Source of the DNA: Planctomycetota bacterium
GTDB lineage: Bacteria > Planctomycetota > PUPC01 > JACPCR01
NCBI GenBank assembly: GCA_016179685.1
Contig: JACPCR010000057.1
Span: forward strand, 1 to 64,000
DNA: 64,000 nucleotides
Direction of reading: 5' to 3'
Part shown: positions 18,727 to 27,190 of the stretch, one piece after another
Position numbering within the stretch: the first letter of the stretch is position 1
How the letters are laid out: each line of letters opens with the position of its first letter
Position numbers and translations under genes: made by a program
Notes under the pieces: model-generated
Seen by the model: only the letters and a program-made list of their open reading frames with translations
Told to the model about the DNA's origin: nothing
The model's database searches: none

Positions 18727-19596
18727 TCAGGCGGGCAGGGTGCCGCGAAGGCCCCGAAGCCTCCGAATTCTTTCTTCCAGGGGCGGGTGGGTGCTGAACA
18801 GGCTGAAAAGACTATCCCCACTCAGCGGAGCGACAATATACATGTGGGCCGTTGCCGGATGCGCATGCTGGAAGGGGCGACGCGTGACGCCCTCCCGCAG
18901 GCGCGCCAAGGCGCTGGCGAGCCCGTCCGGCGATCCGGCAATGCGGGCGCCGGTCTCGTCCGCGAGATATTCGCGGGAGCGGGAGATAGCCATCTGAATG
19001 AGCATGGCAGCGAGGGGCGCCACGATCATGGCTATCAGCGCGAGAACCAGAGTCAGAGGATTGCCGCCTCGCCGGTTATTATCCCGGCCCATCCCGCCCC
19101 AGAAGAGGGACCACCGCTGGATGCTGGCGATCATCATGATGGCGCCGGCAAAAGCTGCAGCGAGGGTGCCGATGAGAATATCCCGATTCTTGATATGGGC
19201 GAGCTCGTGAGCCGTGACGCCTTCAACCTCATTTTCGTCCAACAGATTCAGAATGCCGTCGGTAAAAGCGACGGCGGCGTGTGAGGGGTTGCGCCCCGTG
19301 GCGAACGCGTTGGGACTCGAGTCCGGGATGATGTAGACCCGAGGCGTTGGGATACCCGCGCGGCCGGCGAGACGCTGGACGATGGCATAGACCTCCGGTT
19401 CTTGCCTCGGGGCCACTTCACGGGCCCCGTGCATGGCCAGAACGATCTTGTCCGAAAACCAGAAACTGAAAAAGTTGATGGCCAGTCCAACACACAACAT
19501 GACCACGGCCATCTGCGGGCCGCCGAAGAGCATGCCCATGCCCCACAACAGGGCCATCAGGCCCGTCATCAAGAAGGCTGTTTTCAAACTATTCAT
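18727..19596 (-). CDS. htpX: zinc metalloprotease HtpX
   Basis: This 289-residue M48 membrane protease takes part in quality control of inner-membrane proteins. Two hydrophobic N-terminal helices (about 5-27 and 29-47) precede the zinc site HELAH (130-134); the third zinc ligand is Glu209 in SREYLADETGA. Two more hydrophobic segments lie between them. The length is normal for the family. The start at 19596 was chosen over an upstream one because of the adjacent GGGGGAG and because family members begin with a short N-terminus before the first helix. It converges with the CehA-like gene. Confidence 0.95.
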   Translation of the reverse strand: MNSLKTAFLMTGLMALLWGMGMLFGGPQMAVVMLCVGLAINFFSFWFSDKIVLAMHGAREVAPRQEPEVYAIVQRLAGRAGIPTPRVYIIPDSSPNAFATGRNPSHAAVAFTDGILNLLDENEVEGVTAHELAHIKNRDILIGTLAAAFAGAIMMIASIQRWSLFWGGMGRDNNRRGGNPLTLVLALIAMIVAPLAAMLIQMAISRSREYLADETGARIAGSPDGLASALARLREGVTRRPFQHAHPATAHMYIVAPLSGDSLFSLFSTHPPLEERIRRLRGLRGTLPA

Positions 19597-20041
19597 CGCT
19601 CCCCCTTGAAGTCCATGGTTGTCAGTTTTTGATGCCCACTCTTGACGAGCCCGTTGCACTATCTGTAATACGTCATCTTCCCTGTTTTGTTGCGCCGGCC
19701 CGGTCGGCGGCGGAAAGGGGAGGGGCGGGGGCTGCAGGCCACCGCACCCCCGTTTCCTCCGAACGATCCCTGCGGGAGAATCGACGCCCAGGGAGGGGCG
19801 GCGCGTAAGGCGCTTGGGGCGTCAAACTCAAAAAAAGCTCTTGAGTTTGAGTTGCCCTCTAATGGATAAAAATTCTTTCGATCCCGATCCCGATGTGCGC
19901 TCAATGGAGATGTTCCGAGATGAACTCAGATGTTGGAGGCTGGATTCAGAGACTTCTGCTTAACCGCCTGGGTTGGGCCGGCAAAGCCGGGCCAACCCGG
20001 GCTTTGAAATCCGCGGTGCCCGAAGGGCGCAGCGGATTTTA
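19597..20041. other. gene-free stretch with several dispersed repeats
   Basis: No gene seen. It contains the inverted repeat CAAACTCAA/TTGAGTTTG (19823-19849) and the GATCCCGATCCCGAT repeat (19876-19905), whose inverted partner is at 55495-55526. It also holds the two-hairpin element at 19970-20043, described separately. Confidence 0.6.
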
Positions 20042-20043
20042 TC
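19970..20043 (-). repeat. two-hairpin dispersed element, copy 1
   Basis: On the plus strand, GGTTGGGCCGGC-aaa-GCCGGGCCAACC (near-perfect hairpin) is followed by a second hairpin, AAATCCGC ... GCGGATTT, enclosing GCCC-gaa-GGGC. It abuts the TGA stop of the AsmA-like gene at 20042. The second copy is at 59785-59857, also against a minus-strand stop codon. Confidence 0.8.
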
Positions 20044-23000
20044 AGGTTTTCTTTCCGTCCTTGAGCATTTCCTCGAGAAGCTTCTCGGGAACGGAATGTT
20101 TGAACGGGACGGACTCGGGCTTGGCGGAATCGATCGGGCCACGGACCTCAACTTGGTATAGGGAGGCTTCGAAGCGTTCGAGGAAGACCTTGAAGATGTG
20201 AGTGAGGGGTCCGGCGGGGATCGCTTTGACGACGTCCTTGAGCATGGAGCTCTTGGCCACGAACAGGGTGAGGTCGAGCACCCAGTCGAGGGTGATGCGG
20301 CCGCACCCATAAATGTTGTATTCATCGCCGACGAGCTTGAGGGTCTGGACCTGTATGGCGGGCCCATCGAGGCCGAACTGCATCTCCATCTGGCGGACGC
20401 GATTCTTCCGGTCCACCTTCAAGATGCCATAGAGGAGGTCGAGGGTAGGGAGGTCCCAAAGCTCGCCACCGTCCACGAAGAGCCTGCCGCCTCCATCGAG
20501 GGTCTGGACATCGGCCCCGCGGACGGAAATCTGCATGTCGCCGCGGGCAAGGCCGGAGAGGCGGGACTGACTTCCGAAACGCGAGGCGAAGTCGCCCACG
20601 TTGACATTGGAAAAGGAAAGTCGGGCGGTCGTCAGGGCCTGGGGCCGGTCCTGGTCGAAGTCGGCGCGCAGAAGACCACCGTGGTAGGATGCCCGCAGTT
20701 CCTGGATCAACATGCGGTCTCCCTCCTTGACGAGGGTGGCAGTGATGTCCCGCAGGGTTTCGCCCCGGATTTGGAGCTGTTCCAGGGTGGCGCTGCCGTC
20801 GAGGTTTTCGAGGACGTCGCCGCGCACCAGGCCCTTCAGGCGCATGACGCCGGAAACCTCCCTGAGGAGGAAACCAACGGCGGCCTCGACGTTCTTCAGC
20901 GAGATGACGCTCTGGAAATCCGTCCGGGACTCGACGGGGTCCCAGACGGAATGGACGTGGGTAGAGACGTCCAGGTCGCCGGTAGGGGACATGGATTTCC
21001 AGAACTCCTGGACGACGGCGGGGAGATGCTGGAAGAGGTCGTCGTTGAAGGAGAGGCCTTCGGCGGCGATATCGAGGTCGGCCGTGCCGTTTCCGAAGGT
21101 GCCGGAGGCCTGCACGTTTCCACCGAGGGCGCCGGCCTTGAGGTTTTCGACCCTGACCTGCTGGTTGTCGAAGGAGACCGCCGCCGTGAGGTCCGTCAGA
21201 GGGACGGGAAACGAGCGATAGGTCATGTTGGCCTCTGCAATCTCGGACTGGAAGGTATGGGCGAGGCGGCCGGCATCGCCAGCACGAAGCTGGTAGCGGA
21301 TTTTGCGAATCCGGCCGGACGGAGCGAGGTCCTTCCAGAGCTCCTGGTAGTCGGGCGGCAAGAGTTGGTAGAGGTGTGAATCGAGGGGAAGGTCACGGAC
21401 CTCGAAGGCGAGGTCGGGCTGGGGCTGGCCCGAGGCCCAGGAGGTAGCGCCTTCAATGGTGACCGGGCTGCCGCGGAGGGAGGCCTCGAGCTTGGGGAGG
21501 GTCAGTGAATCCTGAGTGACCGTGAACTTGCCGGACAGATGGGCCAGGGGCGCGGGGAAGAGGTCATAGCAGGCGGAGAGGTCCTTGCATCCCAGGGTCA
21601 CCGCATAGCGCAACTCGCTTTGCGTGCCCGTCTGCCAGGCCAGGCGGGCCTCGAGGTCCGTGACCCCATCGAGGTGGAACTGTCGAGCGATGCGGCGCGC
21701 CGGCTCGGGCAGCGCATCCACGAGGGCGGGCTGGATCAGGAGGTCCTGGGCGGCGATGTCGATCTGGGCCTGCTGGCCCGGGGTATGGGGCAAGCTGGCC
21801 TGAAGGGAAACCGGGGCATCGCCGATACGTCCGGTCAGGGCGCGGAGCTTCAGGCCCTGGGCGTCCCAGGCGAGATGGAAGCGGTCGGTCCGCACGGGCA
21901 CGGGGAAGCGGCGGTAGGTGGCCGAGGCGTTTTCGGTGCGGCCCTGGAGGTCGAACCGCGGAGGCTCCTGGCGTTCGAACTGGACCTCGAGGGAGCCATC
22001 GACCTGGCCCTGGAGCTGGAACTGGCTGAAGACGGCGGCAGCGTCCTTGGGGAGAGCTTGGCGCAGTCGGTTATCCAAGTCGAGCTTCTGGAAGTCGAAT
22101 CGGAGGACCGAGGAGGCCACGTCGGCCGATCCCCGTGCGATTTCGCCGTGGACGCCGAAAGAGGCCCCCTCCGCTTTGCAGCGGAAGTTCAGCAGCCGTG
22201 CGGAGGCGGCGTCCCACTCGACCGTGCATTCGGAGAGTTGGACGGGATAAGGGAAGGGGCGGTAGCCGATCCGGGCGTTATCGGAGGAGAGGTTGAGGGT
22301 ATAGCGCCAGGCACCCTCTTTGCTGCCGTGGAGGTCCAGGATCGCCTGAACTTTTCCCTCCGGCTGTAGGTCGTCCCAGAGGGTGACGATCCCGGGCTGG
22401 AGCGCGGCCCGGAGCGCGGCATCGAGCTTCAAATTCTCCGCGGCGACGGTGATACGGTCGCCGGGCCGCGGCCGGTTCGGATGGAACTCGCCATCGATCT
22501 TGAAGGTGGTCGGCCCGAAAGCAGCCCGGACATCCTGGAGGGTGGCGCTGTCCTGGGTCCATGTGGCGGTCCCCGAGAGCAAGCGGACCGGGAGGGGGAA
22601 GAAGGCATAACGTGCGGCGGCTTCGAGGCCGACGAATCGGACGCGGTATTTTTGCTGGCCTTCGCGGTCTCTGAAATACTCGTACTCGCCGTCGGCGATG
22701 CCGGAGGGGGCAATCTTGTCCCAGACGCCACGGGTCCGGGGCGGCAGAGCGGCACGGAATCGATCGTCCAGGACACCGTGGGAGACGCGGACGTGCAAGT
22801 GTTTTTGGCCGGTGGCGGCGGGCTCGACCTCGCCGTTGACCACGGCGCTGGTGGGGCCGGCCCGGACCTGGATGTTCCGGAAGAGGCAGGTGACGCCGTC
22901 CCATTCGATGTGGCCGCCGGAGGCCTGGGCTGGATAGGGGAACTGGCGATAGACGATGCGGAGGTCGTCGCTCTGGAAATCCGCGACGATGCGGAAGGGG

Positions 23001-24151
23001 CTGGCGCCTTCCCGGGTGAGCTTGAGCCGTGCTTGAAGATGGCCGCTCGGCTCGACGTCCTTCCAGAGTTTCCGGGTGGCCGCGGTCAGGGATGTCTCGA
23101 GGTCCTGGTCGAGGGCCAGGCCGCGGAGGCCGATGTTCCAGTTTTCCTCAGTCTCCTGGCCAGAGAGAATCCGATGGCCCGAAAGCTCCACCTCGGCAGT
23201 TCCAAGCCGCGCCGCCACCTCCCGGACGAGCAGGTTCTTCCCGTCAGTCTGGATGTGCCCGGAGAGATTCTCCACGGGATGAGGGAAGGCGGGAATGGTC
23301 GCTGAACAGCCGCGGAGGTCGACGCGAAGCGTGAGGGTTTCCGCGGTCCTGGACTGCCAGTTGAAGCGGAAACCAAAGGCGAGGTCGAACTTGCCCCGAG
23401 GCCTGTAGGGCTTGCAGAGCTCCCGGACCGCGAGCGGGAGATAGTGGAACAGGTCCTCGGAGATTTCCGCGTCCTCTGCGTGGATGTCCCCGCGAAGGGT
23501 GTGAGTGCTTTCGTCGATATCGAGGCGGTAGGCGCACCGGGGCAACCCCTGGGTGGAGAGGTCTCCGGTGATGCGGAAGCCCTGGTGGAGGCCCCGGATT
23601 CGGCTGATGCGTGCGGAGAGGTCAGCGAGCTCCACCCTTTCATCGGGTCCGAAGCCGGGCAGGCGAAGGAGGGTGACGGATGCGTCGGCGATGTCGATGT
23701 CATCCAGCAGGAGGCGTGATCCGCCGGGAGACGCGCCTCCCCAGAGGTCGGGCGAAGCGCCCCGGCTGCCCGCGGCGTCCGGCTGCGGGGAGAGGTCGAG
23801 GATAAGCCTGGGCTGCGACACCTCGATGCGGCGGACTTCGACGCGGCCCCGGAGGAGCTGGAGGGGGTCGACCTGGAATCGGATGGAGGAGACTTGCAAC
23901 CAGGGAGGGGCTTCGGGCTGGACAGCGAGGGCGCTGCGCACGCCGTGCAGCTCGAGGGTATCCGGGAAGACGAGGCGCTGGCCGGCGATGTCAAAAGGCT
24001 GGCCGAGGCGGCGACTGAGCTCGGACTCGATGGCCTGGCGAAGCCGGACGGGGCTCAAGAAGAGGGAAGCGAGCAGGTAGAGGTGCAGGGCGCCGAGGAA
24101 GGCGAGGAGGAGGAGATCGCGGGCGAATCGCTTGAGGTTCAATCGTTGCAT
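20042..24151 (-). CDS. AsmA-like giant envelope protein with seven regular repeats
   Basis: This 1369-residue protein has one N-terminal membrane helix (LLLLAFLGALHLYLLASLFL, about residues 14-33) followed by a long beta-rich periplasmic body. A motif Y-x-x-F-P-x-P recurs near residues 289 (as IPAFPHP), 402, 515, 632, 748, 865 and 980, a spacing of about 113-117, so at least seven copies of a beta module are stacked. The C-terminal 200 residues resemble AsmA C-terminal regions. Such architectures in AsmA/TamB-type proteins form hydrophobic grooves bridging the inner and outer membranes for lipid transfer; that role is inferred here. The start overlaps the preceding DUF2088 gene by 13 nt. Confidence 0.82.
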   Translation of the reverse strand: MQRLNLKRFARDLLLLAFLGALHLYLLASLFLSPVRLRQAIESELSRRLGQPFDIAGQRLVFPDTLELHGVRSALAVQPEAPPWLQVSSIRFQVDPLQLLRGRVEVRRIEVSQPRLILDLSPQPDAAGSRGASPDLWGGASPGGSRLLLDDIDIADASVTLLRLPGFGPDERVELADLSARISRIRGLHQGFRITGDLSTQGLPRCAYRLDIDESTHTLRGDIHAEDAEISEDLFHYLPLAVRELCKPYRPRGKFDLAFGFRFNWQSRTAETLTLRVDLRGCSATIPAFPHPVENLSGHIQTDGKNLLVREVAARLGTAEVELSGHRILSGQETEENWNIGLRGLALDQDLETSLTAATRKLWKDVEPSGHLQARLKLTREGASPFRIVADFQSDDLRIVYRQFPYPAQASGGHIEWDGVTCLFRNIQVRAGPTSAVVNGEVEPAATGQKHLHVRVSHGVLDDRFRAALPPRTRGVWDKIAPSGIADGEYEYFRDREGQQKYRVRFVGLEAAARYAFFPLPVRLLSGTATWTQDSATLQDVRAAFGPTTFKIDGEFHPNRPRPGDRITVAAENLKLDAALRAALQPGIVTLWDDLQPEGKVQAILDLHGSKEGAWRYTLNLSSDNARIGYRPFPYPVQLSECTVEWDAASARLLNFRCKAEGASFGVHGEIARGSADVASSVLRFDFQKLDLDNRLRQALPKDAAAVFSQFQLQGQVDGSLEVQFERQEPPRFDLQGRTENASATYRRFPVPVRTDRFHLAWDAQGLKLRALTGRIGDAPVSLQASLPHTPGQQAQIDIAAQDLLIQPALVDALPEPARRIARQFHLDGVTDLEARLAWQTGTQSELRYAVTLGCKDLSACYDLFPAPLAHLSGKFTVTQDSLTLPKLEASLRGSPVTIEGATSWASGQPQPDLAFEVRDLPLDSHLYQLLPPDYQELWKDLAPSGRIRKIRYQLRAGDAGRLAHTFQSEIAEANMTYRSFPVPLTDLTAAVSFDNQQVRVENLKAGALGGNVQASGTFGNGTADLDIAAEGLSFNDDLFQHLPAVVQEFWKSMSPTGDLDVSTHVHSVWDPVESRTDFQSVISLKNVEAAVGFLLREVSGVMRLKGLVRGDVLENLDGSATLEQLQIRGETLRDITATLVKEGDRMLIQELRASYHGGLLRADFDQDRPQALTTARLSFSNVNVGDFASRFGSQSRLSGLARGDMQISVRGADVQTLDGGGRLFVDGGELWDLPTLDLLYGILKVDRKNRVRQMEMQFGLDGPAIQVQTLKLVGDEYNIYGCGRITLDWVLDLTLFVAKSSMLKDVVKAIPAGPLTHIFKVFLERFEASLYQVEVRGPIDSAKPESVPFKHSVPEKLLEEMLKDGKKT

Positions 24152-25389
24152 GCCGGGAGGTTGCCTTCTCGGTCGAACTCCAACGGAAGCCGGTCCAATA
24201 CGCTCACGCCGTCTGAAGGGAGGGATTCGAGCAGGGACTCGGAGACCAGGAGTGATTCGAGATGCAAGGTATCCTCGATCACGGCCACGCGGGGGCGGGC
24301 GCGAAACGCGCCCTGGACCGATCCGAGGGCGGTCTCCAGCAGTTCCCGATCGTTCTCGAGGGTGATGGGAATTTTCCCGCGCTGGAGAAAGTTGGAGGTG
24401 AGGGTATTGAGATGCGTTTTCGGAAAGTCGATGGAGCGGGCGAGCCGCCGTGTGGTGAGGTCGGCCAGGCCGACACCCGCGGCGTTCCCATCCGTTTCCG
24501 GGGTGAGGTCGAGCACGCCAACGAGCTGGATGAAGGGCTTTTCGGGCTCGGGCTCGCCCTCGATGTAGAGGCGGCCGAGGACGTTGGGGTCCATGCCGGC
24601 GCCGCTGATATTCTTGCCCATTCGGCGGACAATGAGCACGTCGGCCTCGTCGAAAGGCAGCTTCGGGAAGAATCTGTAGGACTCTTGAAGCAGGAGCTTC
24701 TCGCGGTCGGGGATGTGTTGGGACGGCACGCCGTGCAGCGCGGCCGTGTCGCCCCGGCGATTTTCAATGATGGCAAGTCCGCCAAGAATCCGCCTCGTGT
24801 CGATCAGGACGCGGGCGAGGGATTCGATGGCAGAGGGAAAGTCGCCGGGCCGGTGGGCGTGAATGAGCTGGGCCTGGCGGACCTTGCCGAGCCCGAGGGC
24901 CATCATTTTGCACAGCCCGCTCTCCAGGGGACCATGAAAGTCCGTATGCTTCTTCACGCGGTTGACGATCCAGATGCTGTCGGCCGCCCGGGCGATCGAA
25001 TCGAGGTAGACCGGCATCCCGGCGGGGGTGCGGCCGACCTCGTGAGTCTGCATGGTGGAGCGGACGGGCATGCCAGTGGAGTCTTCGGTGACGCCGAGCT
25101 CCGCCAGGACGTGGAGTTGACCCTCGGAGGTGCCGCCGCCGTGACTGCCCATGGCGGTGATCAGAAACGGTCGGGCGCCCATCCGGCGGAAGGCCTCGCC
25201 CGTGGCCCGGAGGATGTCGGGTAGGTTACGGATGCCCCGGCTACCGGCGGTGATGGCGACGCTGACGCCGGGCGAAAGGCGTTCGAAGACACCCGTGGAC
25301 TCGATCGCTTGGCGGACCGCCTGGTCGATGTCGCCGATACGGGGGTCAGCGGCGAAGCACTGGCGCACTCGATACAGGTGTGAAAGCAT
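24139..25389 (-). CDS. LarA/DUF2088-like (lactate racemase domain) protein
   Basis: This 416-residue protein resembles the DUF2088/LarA N-terminal family. The stretches ITAGSRGIRN (about residues 46-55), FLITAMGSHGGGTSEGQ (about 75-91) and NRVKKHTDFHGPLESGLCKM (about 143-162) are characteristic of the non-racemase branch found in many uncultured bacteria. LarA itself racemises lactate with a nickel-pincer cofactor. This branch is mostly uncharacterised, and I do not see the full LarA nickel-cofactor site. It overlaps the AsmA-like gene by 13 nt, so the two are probably co-transcribed. Confidence 0.8.
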   Translation of the reverse strand: MLSHLYRVRQCFAADPRIGDIDQAVRQAIESTGVFERLSPGVSVAITAGSRGIRNLPDILRATGEAFRRMGARPFLITAMGSHGGGTSEGQLHVLAELGVTEDSTGMPVRSTMQTHEVGRTPAGMPVYLDSIARAADSIWIVNRVKKHTDFHGPLESGLCKMMALGLGKVRQAQLIHAHRPGDFPSAIESLARVLIDTRRILGGLAIIENRRGDTAALHGVPSQHIPDREKLLLQESYRFFPKLPFDEADVLIVRRMGKNISGAGMDPNVLGRLYIEGEPEPEKPFIQLVGVLDLTPETDGNAAGVGLADLTTRRLARSIDFPKTHLNTLTSNFLQRGKIPITLENDRELLETALGSVQGAFRARPRVAVIEDTLHLESLLVSESLLESLPSDGVSVLDRLPLEFDREGNLPACND

Positions 25390-25534
25390 GGTGGCTCAGT
25401 CGCTCGTCATCCACGCCGTCATGCCGCCGGGATTCCAACGTCCATGACGGGTCTCGTCCGCCGGAATAGAAATGGGGTAGGCCTTCGTTCCGGCAGATGG
25501 GGCGTCTATCGTTTTTACCCAAGGCCGGGCCCGG

Positions 25535-25574
25535 TGTCAAGAAAACTTGACAAGGTATTCCCCACCGGCAAAAT
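25535..25574 (+). promoter_or_regulatory. promoter with operator-like palindrome before SpoIIE gene
   Basis: A perfect inverted repeat TGTCAAG-aaaa-CTTGACA (25535-25552) contains a consensus -35 TTGACA (25547-25552). CAAAAT (25569-25574) sits 16 nt later as a -10. The gene starts at 25601 after GGGAGG. A protein bound to the palindrome would cover the -35 box. Confidence 0.55.
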
Positions 25575-25600
25575 GTGGTCTTTCCCTTCCGGGAGGATTC

Positions 25601-27190
25601 ATGGCTGGGCCGGTGAAGCGCTACCTCTGGAAGCAAAAGATTCACCGGGGCATTGCCCGGCACTCGGACCGGTGGAAGATTCTTGTTGACGGGGAATTCT
25701 GGCTGTGTCCCTTCTGCGCTAAGGTCGGCTTTCGGTGTGATCCGGCGCGGGCTCTTCAGGATCAGATTCTTGATCACCTGGCGAACGATTGTGCGGAATG
25801 GAAGGAAGGGAAGGGCAAGCCGCAACTGGCCGCCACGCTAAAGGAGCAGGCAGAGCGCTCCTCTTTGAGAATCCGGCTTCAGCGGCAGGCGGCCTGGCGT
25901 CTCTTCGACTTCGAGAACCGCTGGTATTGTCCTTATTGTGCGCAGCCGACGGAAGTGACACGGCCGATGGGTGACCGGCCGACGGAAGAGATGGTGGACC
26001 GAGTCGGAGCGCACCTGCGTTCGTGCGATCTGGCCAAGAAAACGGGGGCCAAGGAAATTCCTCTCGAGACCTTGCGTGAGACGGTGCAGCAACACAATCG
26101 TTTCCGCAGCCAAGTCGCGGCGGTGCGCTCGCAGATGGAGAGCCTCGAGATGTGGCGGCTGTTTGATGCGACGGGCGGCTGGGTCTGCCCCTTCTGCGCC
26201 TGTGTCGTAGAAGAGGTTCGGGTGGCGGAGCTCGCCTTGCTGCTCTCGGTGGCCCCGCCGCTGATGACCCAGCACCTGCAGAAACACTGCCCCGAGTTCG
26301 GCAAGAATCCCCAGCCGGCCCGCAGCTTGGAAGAGATGAAGAGTCTGGTCAGGGACATCAACGAGGGGCGGCGTCCCCGGGGGACGGTCCGGGAACTGGA
26401 GGACAATCTCGCTTCGGCGCGAGCGCAGATTCAGAGCACAGCGACTGAGTTGGACCGGGCGCGGGATGTCCAGCGATCGATTCTACCCCTGAAGACGCCC
26501 GACCTCCCCGGTTACCAGGTCGCCTGCCGTTACGAGCCGGCGGCGCAGCTCGGAGGCGATTTCTACGCCTTCATTACGGTCGACGAGGCTCACCTGGGCC
26601 TGCTCATGGCCGATGTTTCCGGCCACGGGGCCGACGCAGCCCTGCTCATGAGCATGACCAAGAAGGCCTTCGACCTGCGGGGCCCGGGAACGCTTTCTCC
26701 ACTTCAAGTGCTGCGCTTCATCCACAGGGATATCGTGCCGGACCTCCGGGGACAATATTTCATCACGGTTTTCTACGGTGTCCTGGACTACCAGCGACAC
26801 GCCCTGCAGTTCGGTCGGGCCGGACACAATTTGCCGCTGCTCTACAATGCCCGCCGGGAGTGCGACGTGGCGCTCCTCAAGTCCCGCGGCATGGCCATCG
26901 GGCTCGGCGCCGAGGAAGATTTCGAAAAAAATATGGAGGAATGCACCTTGAAACTGCAGTCCGGCGACCTGCTTCTCCTCTACACCGACGGACTGGTGGA
27001 GGCCAAGAACCGGCAAGGGGAGGAATTCAAGCTGGCCCGCGTCAGCGAGATCGTCCGCCGGATGGGCCAGGGGTCCCTGGATGCCCTGCTTCAAGCCCTG
27101 ATTCGGGCGGTGACCGACTACGCGGAAGGCCAGGCCCAGGAGGATGATATCGCCCTGATGGCGGTCCGGTACGTGGGAGGACAGTCATGA
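25601..27190 (+). CDS. SpoIIE-type serine phosphatase with three zinc-finger-like modules
   Basis: The 529-residue protein has three N-terminal CPxC modules: Cys36/Cys39 with His59/Cys64, Cys110/Cys113 with His138/Cys142, and Cys196/Cys199 with His225/Cys230. A likely coiled coil (about 262-292) and a C-terminal PP2C/SpoIIE phosphatase follow. The phosphatase metal motifs are present: GGDFYAF (318-324), MADVSGHGADAA (336-347), TDGLVEAKN, and a final QEDDIALM. RsbU/SpoIIE-type phosphatases usually dephosphorylate anti-sigma-factor antagonists. The three fingers probably sense metal or redox state or bind a partner. The start at 25601 has GGGAGG at 25591. Its stop overlaps the GH51 start by 4 nt. 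Confidence 0.87.
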   Translation: MAGPVKRYLWKQKIHRGIARHSDRWKILVDGEFWLCPFCAKVGFRCDPARALQDQILDHLANDCAEWKEGKGKPQLAATLKEQAERSSLRIRLQRQAAWRLFDFENRWYCPYCAQPTEVTRPMGDRPTEEMVDRVGAHLRSCDLAKKTGAKEIPLETLRETVQQHNRFRSQVAAVRSQMESLEMWRLFDATGGWVCPFCACVVEEVRVAELALLLSVAPPLMTQHLQKHCPEFGKNPQPARSLEEMKSLVRDINEGRRPRGTVRELEDNLASARAQIQSTATELDRARDVQRSILPLKTPDLPGYQVACRYEPAAQLGGDFYAFITVDEAHLGLLMADVSGHGADAALLMSMTKKAFDLRGPGTLSPLQVLRFIHRDIVPDLRGQYFITVFYGVLDYQRHALQFGRAGHNLPLLYNARRECDVALLKSRGMAIGLGAEEDFEKNMEECTLKLQSGDLLLLYTDGLVEAKNRQGEEFKLARVSEIVRRMGQGSLDALLQALIRAVTDYAEGQAQEDDIALMAVRYVGGQS

